From positions 1 through 48,356 of the forward strand of contig JAOBWM010000123.1 in the NCBI GenBank assembly GCA_025463365.1: a DNA stretch of 48,356 bases. The letters are read 5' to 3'. A program made the translations under genes and the position numbers. This document shows, piece after piece, positions 44,075 through 48,356 of this stretch. The notes under the pieces were generated by a model. That model was not told the DNA's origin and searched no databases. It saw only the letters and a list, made by a program, of their open reading frames with translations. Source of the DNA: Acidimicrobiales bacterium. Its GTDB lineage: Bacteria; Actinomycetota; Acidimicrobiia; Acidimicrobiales; Iamiaceae. The first letter of the stretch is position 1. Every line of letters begins with the position of its first letter.

Positions 44075-45004
44075 GTGAACTCCGTCGAGAAGCGGTCGGT
44101 CAACCTGCACGGCCACCAGGTGGTCTACCGAGAGGCCGGCCGGGCACCCGAGGGAACGCCGGACCGTCCCGTGTTGCTGCTGGTCCACGGCATGGCCGGA
44201 AGCTCGGCGACCTGGAAGGCCGCCCTCCCCCGGCTGGCCGAGCGGTACCACGTGATCGCGCCGGACCTGCCGGGACACGGCGAGTCGGACAAGCCCCGCC
44301 AGGACTACTCGCTCGGCGCCTACGCCAACACCTTGCGCGATCTCATGATCGCCCTCGGGGTCGATCGCTCCACGGTGGTGGGCCAGTCACTCGGCGGCGG
44401 CGTCGCCATGCAGCTCGCGTACCAACACCCGAACCGTTGCGAGCGCCTCGTGCTGGTGTCGAGCGGGGGCCTCGGGCCGGACGTGTCGTGGATGCTGCGG
44501 GCGCTCACCCTCCCCGGGTCCGAGTACCTCATGCCGCTGCTCTTCCCCCGCTTCGCGGCCCAGGCCGGCAACGTCCTCAGCCGGCGGCTGGCCTCGTTCG
44601 GGATCCGCTGGGCCCAGGTGGAGGAGGAGTGGCGGGCGTACGTCTCGCTCACCGAGCCGACCAACCGCGAGTCGTTCGTGAAGACGCTGCGAGCCGTGGT
44701 CGACCCCCGGGGCCAGACCGTCAGCGCCCACGACAAGCTGTACCTGGCGAGCCGGCTCCCCACGCTCATCATCTGGGGCCGCGAAGACCGGATCATCCCG
44801 GTCTCGCACGCCGCGGCCGCCCAGGAGTCGATCCCGGGCAGCAAGCTGGTCATCTTCGAGGGCGCCGGTCACTTCGCCCACGCCGAGGAACCCGATCGGT
44901 TCGTCGATGTGCTCTCGGAGTTCGTCGACGAGACCGAGCCGCTGGAGCTCGACGAATCCGAGTGGCGCGAGGTCCTCACCGCCGGACCACCCGCTCGCAC
45001 CTGA
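44075..45004 (+). CDS. Alpha/beta-fold hydrolase
   Basis: 309-aa classical alpha/beta hydrolase. Oxyanion region LLLVHGMAGSSATWKAALPRLAERYHVIAPDLPGHGESDKP, nucleophile Ser in VVGQSLGGGVAMQLAYQHP, acid Asp in IIWGREDRIIPVSHA, and catalytic His in FEGAGHFAHAEEPDRF: the triad is complete. The sequence resembles ring-cleavage (MhpC/BphD-like) and lipase-like hydrolases, but no partner genes are nearby to settle the substrate. The start is GTG 44075 behind the TAGCGT box. Confidence 0.9.
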   Translation: MNSVEKRSVNLHGHQVVYREAGRAPEGTPDRPVLLLVHGMAGSSATWKAALPRLAERYHVIAPDLPGHGESDKPRQDYSLGAYANTLRDLMIALGVDRSTVVGQSLGGGVAMQLAYQHPNRCERLVLVSSGGLGPDVSWMLRALTLPGSEYLMPLLFPRFAAQAGNVLSRRLASFGIRWAQVEEEWRAYVSLTEPTNRESFVKTLRAVVDPRGQTVSAHDKLYLASRLPTLIIWGREDRIIPVSHAAAAQESIPGSKLVIFEGAGHFAHAEEPDRFVDVLSEFVDETEPLELDESEWREVLTAGPPART

Positions 45005-45021
45005 CCCGCGAGTCTCGGCGA

Positions 45022-45078
45022 TCAGGTGGAGAAGGCCACGTCGGTCGCGACGCCCTCGTGCAGCATCACTGCACGCAT
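45022..45078 (-). CDS. Possible 18-aa small ORF or alcohol-dehydrogenase remnant
   Basis: MRAVMLHEGVATDVAFST, with TACCCT on the minus strand ending 7 nt before the ATG (promoter at 45086-45091). The first residues look like the start of zinc alcohol dehydrogenases (MRAVxLHE), but a stop follows at codon 19 and no continuation is visible. Either a decayed gene start or a tiny leaderless ORF. Confidence 0.3.
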   Translation of the reverse strand: MRAVMLHEGVATDVAFST

Positions 45079-45252
45079 GGGCGCCAGGGTACCGAAGGCG
45101 GTCATCGAGGCTCCCGAGTCGGACAGCGGTGAGCGGTTGCGCCGTCATCGGCCGTCTCCTCTCGAGGTCTGCTCCCACCCGAGGAAGGGGGTCTGACATC
45201 GAATCGGGGACCAATCGACCAGCCCGTAGAGTCGGTGCCCGAGAGGGGTCAC

Positions 45253-45894
45253 ATGGACGACGAAAATCCCGAAGCGCGCCGAGCACGACGACTGGCGGAG
45301 GCACGGGCTCAGCGGGGCACGCCGGAGCGCCAGGCCCAGGTCGATGCGATGCTCCAGGCGAAGGCGGCCGGCGACACCGCGGCCACGCCGCAGGCGACGC
45401 GTCCGGCGCGGGTCCGTTCGGCTCCGGGGACCCGGGCGCCACGCACGCCGCGGCAGGCACCGGACCCGAGCACCCGCCAGCCCGGCCACGCGCTGCCCGT
45501 GTGGATCCAGATGCGAACCGTTGCGCTCGCTCATCTCGAAGCATGTGCCCGAGCCGGCGAGCTCACGAGCCCCGATGCGGTCTGGCAGCTCGTGAAGGAC
45601 TCCCGCACCGAGGAGCTCGGCAACCCCCGCTACCAGCTGCCGAAGTTGCTGGGATACGTCGAGACGAAGTCACTGGCGGACACAGGCCTCCTGGCGTCGG
45701 CCCTCATCGTGGTGCCCGACCGCGGCAACGAGCCCAACGCCGAGTTCTTCCGTCTCGCCCACAAGCGCGGCCTCATCGCCGACGACGACGCGCCGCCCGC
45801 CACCGATGCCGGCTGGACGATGTCCGAGGCTCAGCGCGAGTTCTGGCAGTCCCAGGTCGACGGCATGTTCGAGCGCTTCGGGCGATCGTCCTGA
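45253..45894 (+). CDS. Conserved-looking protein of unknown function
   Basis: 213 aa, not recognised. Residues 1-80 are charged and then Pro/Arg/Thr-rich (low complexity, likely disordered: RRARRLAEARAQRG..., TRPARVRSAPGTRAPRTPRQ). Residues 80-205 look folded and mixed alpha/beta: VWIQMRTVALAHLEACARAGELTSPDAVWQLV, GNPRYQLPKLLGYVETKSLADTGLLASALIVVPDRGNEPNAEFFRLAHKRGLI. No signal peptide or membrane helix is seen. GAGAGGGG precedes the ATG, and TAGAGT lies 20 nt upstream of it, so this gene has a short leader with a ribosome site. Confidence 0.65.
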   Translation: MDDENPEARRARRLAEARAQRGTPERQAQVDAMLQAKAAGDTAATPQATRPARVRSAPGTRAPRTPRQAPDPSTRQPGHALPVWIQMRTVALAHLEACARAGELTSPDAVWQLVKDSRTEELGNPRYQLPKLLGYVETKSLADTGLLASALIVVPDRGNEPNAEFFRLAHKRGLIADDDAPPATDAGWTMSEAQREFWQSQVDGMFERFGRSS

Positions 45895-45933
45895 TCGTGG
45901 CCGTGTCCGCCCGTCGTGGCTGGCGCGACCTGG

Positions 45934-46074
45934 TCAGCAGTCGCGGCAGCGACTGCGGCCGGGAGGCGGCGCGCCGGACCTGAGGTGCTCAGGGGCGATC
46001 TTCTTCACCCGGGGGCAATCGGGGTTGATGTGGTACACCGCCGGCGTTTCCGGCTGGTTCGTCCATTGGGCCAT
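45934..46074 (-). CDS. 46-aa putative zinc-binding small protein
   Basis: Starts MAQWTNQPETPAVYH and ends CRDC. The pattern VYHINPDCPRVKKI...CRDC has His, Cys and a C-terminal CxxC, like small single-knuckle zinc motifs seen in Ada-type or hypothetical mini-proteins. GGAGG lies 9 nt before ATG 46074 on the minus strand, which favours translation. The open frame upstream (46075-46182) also has cysteines but no better start. Function unknown. Confidence 0.55.
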   Translation of the reverse strand: MAQWTNQPETPAVYHINPDCPRVKKIAPEHLRSGAPPPGRSRCRDC

Positions 46075-46227
46075 GAGGACTTGCCTCCACGTTGCGTCGG
46101 CGCAGATCCGACGGTGCGTACATCCTGCACAGGCAGTGTGACAGCCAACTGCCCCGAACCCGTCGATGCTCCCGAGACTCATCGGCGGGCCGAGGCCACG
46201 CCCGGTCCAGCGCGTCCGAGCACACGC

Positions 46228-47133
46228 TCATGGGCGGGCGTCGAGGATGTCGGGCCAGGCGGTGGTGATCACGAGGTGGCCGATCCCGTCGACCTCGTGC
46301 GTGGTGGCGCCAGGGATCTGGCTGGCCCACCAGTCGCCGTGGGCGGGGGTCACGATGGCATCGTCGGTGCCGTACCAGCACGTGGTCGGGGCGATGACCG
46401 CGCTGAGGTCGAAGTCCCAGGGCGCGATCTGGTCGGACACGATGTCGGCGGTCATGCCCTGCACGCCGTTCGCGGTGCCGGCGCGGACCATGGTCACGAC
46501 CGCCGCCTTGATGTCGGGTCGCTCGGCGAGGAGCGCGGCATCGCCGTCGCCGCCGGAGACCTGGCCGGCGGCCACGTCGTCGTCGGCCGCGATCGACTCG
46601 GTCATGCCCATGGCTTCGAACGCCTCGATGAGGTGGGCGTAGGCGGTCGACGGGTCGGTGCGCAGCTGGGCGGTCATGGGCTTGTAGGCGTCGGGAACCC
46701 ACGGGACCTCGTCCTCGGGCGCCGGCGTGGCGACGATGGCGATGCTGCGCACGAGCTCGGGCCGCCCTGCCGCGAGGGCCGCGGCGATGCGGCCGCCGGC
46801 GGACCAACCGACGACGTCGACCGGGCCCGCCTCGAGCGCTTCGGCCACCAGAGCGGCGTCGGCAGCATGGCCTTCGATGGAGGGCAGCGAGTCGGCGGGC
46901 AGCGGTGTGGAGTCGCCGTAGCCGGCCCGATCGAAGGTGACGAGGCGGATCCCCCGAGCGGCGGTGACGGCCGGGTCGGGATCGCAGCGGCGCGAGCCAG
47001 GCGCGCTGTGGACGAACAGGAGGGTGGGCCCGTCGGCAGGACCGGTGATGTCGACGGCGAGGGTGCGGCCGTCGGGCGTGGTGATCCGGTGGCCGGTGCT
47101 GAGCTGGGCGTTGGTGGGTTGGGTGTCCTTCAT
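46228..47133 (-). CDS. Alpha/beta-fold hydrolase
   Basis: 301-aa alpha/beta hydrolase: LLFVHSAPGSRRCDP in the oxyanion region, RLVTFDRAGYGDSTP, nucleophile Ser in DVVGWSAGGRIAAAL, Asp in YGTDDAIVTPAHGDWW, and His in DGIGHLVITTAWPD. The triad is complete; the substrate is unknown. It is divergent from a WYL-domain regulator, with a 20-bp palindrome in the 70-bp gap between the two start codons, so it is probably under that regulator. Confidence 0.88.
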   Translation of the reverse strand: MKDTQPTNAQLSTGHRITTPDGRTLAVDITGPADGPTLLFVHSAPGSRRCDPDPAVTAARGIRLVTFDRAGYGDSTPLPADSLPSIEGHAADAALVAEALEAGPVDVVGWSAGGRIAAALAAGRPELVRSIAIVATPAPEDEVPWVPDAYKPMTAQLRTDPSTAYAHLIEAFEAMGMTESIAADDDVAAGQVSGGDGDAALLAERPDIKAAVVTMVRAGTANGVQGMTADIVSDQIAPWDFDLSAVIAPTTCWYGTDDAIVTPAHGDWWASQIPGATTHEVDGIGHLVITTAWPDILDARP

Positions 47134-47155
47134 GGGGGCAGCGTGCGCCCCGCCA

Positions 47156-47175
47156 GGTGACACCGTGGTGTCACC
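47156..47175. promoter_or_regulatory. Perfect 20-bp palindromic operator
   Basis: Arms GGTGACACC (47156-47164) and GGTGTCACC (47167-47175) flank GT. It lies between the divergent hydrolase and WYL regulator genes, ending 15 bp before the regulator's TACCGT -10 box, where it would overlap the -35 region. Confidence 0.65.
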
Positions 47176-47190
47176 GTTTCCCGGACGCCG

Positions 47191-47196
47191 TACCGT
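47191..47196 (+). promoter_or_regulatory. -10 box (TACCGT) of the WYL regulator
   Basis: TACCGT ends 7 nt before GTG 47204; leaderless spacing. Confidence 0.5.
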
Positions 47197-47203
47197 CGAG
47201 GCC

Positions 47204-47974
47204 GTGAACCGCACCGACCGGCTCTACGCCATCGCCGAGGCGCTGCGGGCGGCTGGTCCGAAGGGGTTGACGTCGGACCAACTCGCTGCACGGTTCGAGG
47301 TGGCCACCCGCACCGTCAAGCGCGACGTCCTCGCTCTCCAGGAAGCCGGGGCCCCGGTGACGGGCATCGGTGGGCCGGGAGGCGGCTACGTGCTCGACGC
47401 CGCCGCCACCCTTCCACCGGTGACGTTCACCGTCGCCGAGGCCATCGCCATGGCCGTGGCCGTGTCGACCAGCGCCGACCAACCCTTCGCCGCCGACGCC
47501 AGGCGCGCCCTCACCAAGCTCCTCGACGCCGTCCCCCCGTCCACGCGAGCGAGTGCCGAGACGCTCGCCGGCAAGGTCTGGGTCCGCTCGGGGGTGGGGG
47601 CCGACGGCGACGGCGACCGAGACACCGACGAACCGGTTGCAAGGTCCCAAGGCGCTCGACCGCGGTCGACCGGCCGGCGCCCGACGGACCGCGTGGTGGA
47701 GGAAGCGGTGCGGACCGGCACGGTGGTGGTGATCGACTACGTCGATGCCGCCGGCAAGACCACCATCGCCCGCCCGGTGGAGGCCCTCGGCCTCGCCCAC
47801 CGCGACGGCATCTGGTACCTCCTCGCATGGTGCCGACGCAGGGATGCCGAACGCTGGTTCCGCTTCGACCGCATCCTCGTCGCCCACGCCACCGGCACTT
47901 CGGTGGAGGACAGAGACGTGTCCACGATCTTCGGCGTCCCACCCGCCGACGCCGGCCCCATCACCTTCAGCTAG
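47204..47974 (+). CDS. YafY/PafC-type HTH and WYL-domain regulator
   Basis: 256-aa transcription regulator starting at GTG 47204. The N-terminal HTH_11 (VNRTDRLYAIAEALRAAGPKGLTSDQLAARFEVATRTVKRDVLALQEAGAPV) is followed by a GGPGGGYVL wing and, near 160-225, a WYL ligand-sensing domain (VVIDYVDAAGKTTIARPVEALGLAHRDGIWYLLAWCRRRDAERWFRFDRI) with the W-Y-L triplet. WYL proteins sense nucleic acids or small ligands. The divergent hydrolase and shared operator suggest it controls that gene and itself. Its TAG overlaps the TAG of the convergent reductase (CTAG). Confidence 0.88.
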   Translation: MNRTDRLYAIAEALRAAGPKGLTSDQLAARFEVATRTVKRDVLALQEAGAPVTGIGGPGGGYVLDAAATLPPVTFTVAEAIAMAVAVSTSADQPFAADARRALTKLLDAVPPSTRASAETLAGKVWVRSGVGADGDGDRDTDEPVARSQGARPRSTGRRPTDRVVEEAVRTGTVVVIDYVDAAGKTTIARPVEALGLAHRDGIWYLLAWCRRRDAERWFRFDRILVAHATGTSVEDRDVSTIFGVPPADAGPITFS

Positions 47975-48356
47975 GCCGTGTCAGCCACCGTTCCTGCTCG
48001 CTCTAGGCGGTAGCGGAGGTGTACGACGCCGTTGCCGAATCGGCGCTCGTCGACGAGAGCGAGCTCGGAGCGCGTGTCAGGCGCGAGCGCCGGGTTGCCC
48101 CCACCGAGGAGCACGGGCCAGATGAGGAGGTGGCACTCGTCGACCAACCCGGCCTTGAGCGCCTGAGCTGCGAGGTTCGGACCTCCCACCATGAGATCGC
48201 TCCGGGCCGCAGCCTTCAGGTCACGTACCGCATCGGGGTCGAAGTGGCGTTCGAGCCGGGTCTTGGCGGTGGACACCGCCGCCAGGGTCGTGGAGTAGAC
48301 GATCTTGTCGGCCGCCTGCCAAGCGGTCGCGAAGTCGCCCATGAGGTCCGACTGGT
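47971..48356 (-). CDS. RibD C-terminal/dihydrofolate-reductase-like protein, partial
   Basis: C-terminal 128 residues of a reductase whose 5' part is beyond the right edge; the frame is open to the end (QSDL precedes MGDFATAWQAADKIVYSTTL). Visible: WQAADKIVYS, DLMVGGPNLAAQALKAGLVDECHLLIWPVLLGGGNPAL and a C-terminal LALVDERRFGNGVVHLRYRLE, the usual pattern of stand-alone RibD_C/DHFR-fold proteins (YwjB/YyaP-like). Such proteins bind NADPH; the substrate is generally unknown. The ATG at 48342 is internal, not the start. Confidence 0.85.
   Translation of the reverse strand, partial: QSDLMGDFATAWQAADKIVYSTTLAAVSTAKTRLERHFDPDAVRDLKAAARSDLMVGGPNLAAQALKAGLVDECHLLIWPVLLGGGNPALAPDTRSELALVDERRFGNGVVHLRYRLERAGTVADTA

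Overview
The window is very GC-rich, gene-dense chromosomal DNA. Its gene content points to an actinomycete, plausibly class Acidimicrobiia: a wax-ester synthase/DGAT, MmpL-type exporter, Lrp-linked aminobutyraldehyde dehydrogenase, DUF3017-like protein, many GTG starts and an apparent habit of leaderless transcription. Taxon is inference. I see no phage, integrase, insertion sequence, rRNA or CRISPR array; apart from a few palindromes and one tRNA-like locus this is ordinary, densely packed chromosome. Layout. 1-4.6 kb: end of a Pro/Thr-rich protein, cysS (-), and divergent valS (+) with a coupled DUF5522 gene. 4.6-11.7 kb: envelope block (His/Asp-rich membrane peptide, MscS channel, MmpL/RND exporter, tandem-FKBP lipoprotein, lytic transglycosylase, O6-alkylguanine methyltransferase). 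11.8-17.3 kb: ABC exporter pair, MmcQ/YjbR protein, alpha/beta hydrolase, amidohydrolase, secreted esterase-like lipoprotein. 17.4-22.8 kb: leuA behind a leucine leader peptide and attenuator, an Lrp/AsnC regulator divergent from an aldehyde dehydrogenase, and an acyl-CoA dehydrogenase behind a palindromic operator. 22.9-25.7 kb: a secreted DUF11/DUF4214-like protein and a WS/DGAT. 25.7-25.9 kb: two tandem long palindromes. 25.9-35.2 kb (-): a nine-gene operon in which a GntR regulator, an ABC importer of the BMP/nucleoside type, an alpha/beta hydrolase, a catalytically dead isochorismatase paralogue, biuret hydrolase and allophanate hydrolase follow each other, many with ATGA overlaps. I read it as import and breakdown of biuret or a related ureide to ammonia and CO2. 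35.3-41.1 kb: pirin, a frameshifted SRPBCC gene, small membrane protein, PAP2 protein, CocE/NonD esterase, UBP zinc finger. 41.1-48.4 kb: TetR regulator, class III aminotransferase, a tRNA-like gene with a two-hairpin insertion in its anticodon loop, hydrolases, a WYL regulator with a 20-bp operator and a cut-off RibD-type reductase. The most unusual items are the tRNA-like gene at 43352-43484, the biuret operon with two apparently inactivated enzyme paralogues, the TANNNT box lying 6-10 nt before the start codon of at least ten genes (leaderless mRNAs), and the repeated palindromes near 25.8 kb. All annotation is from reading the sequence; no database search was run.
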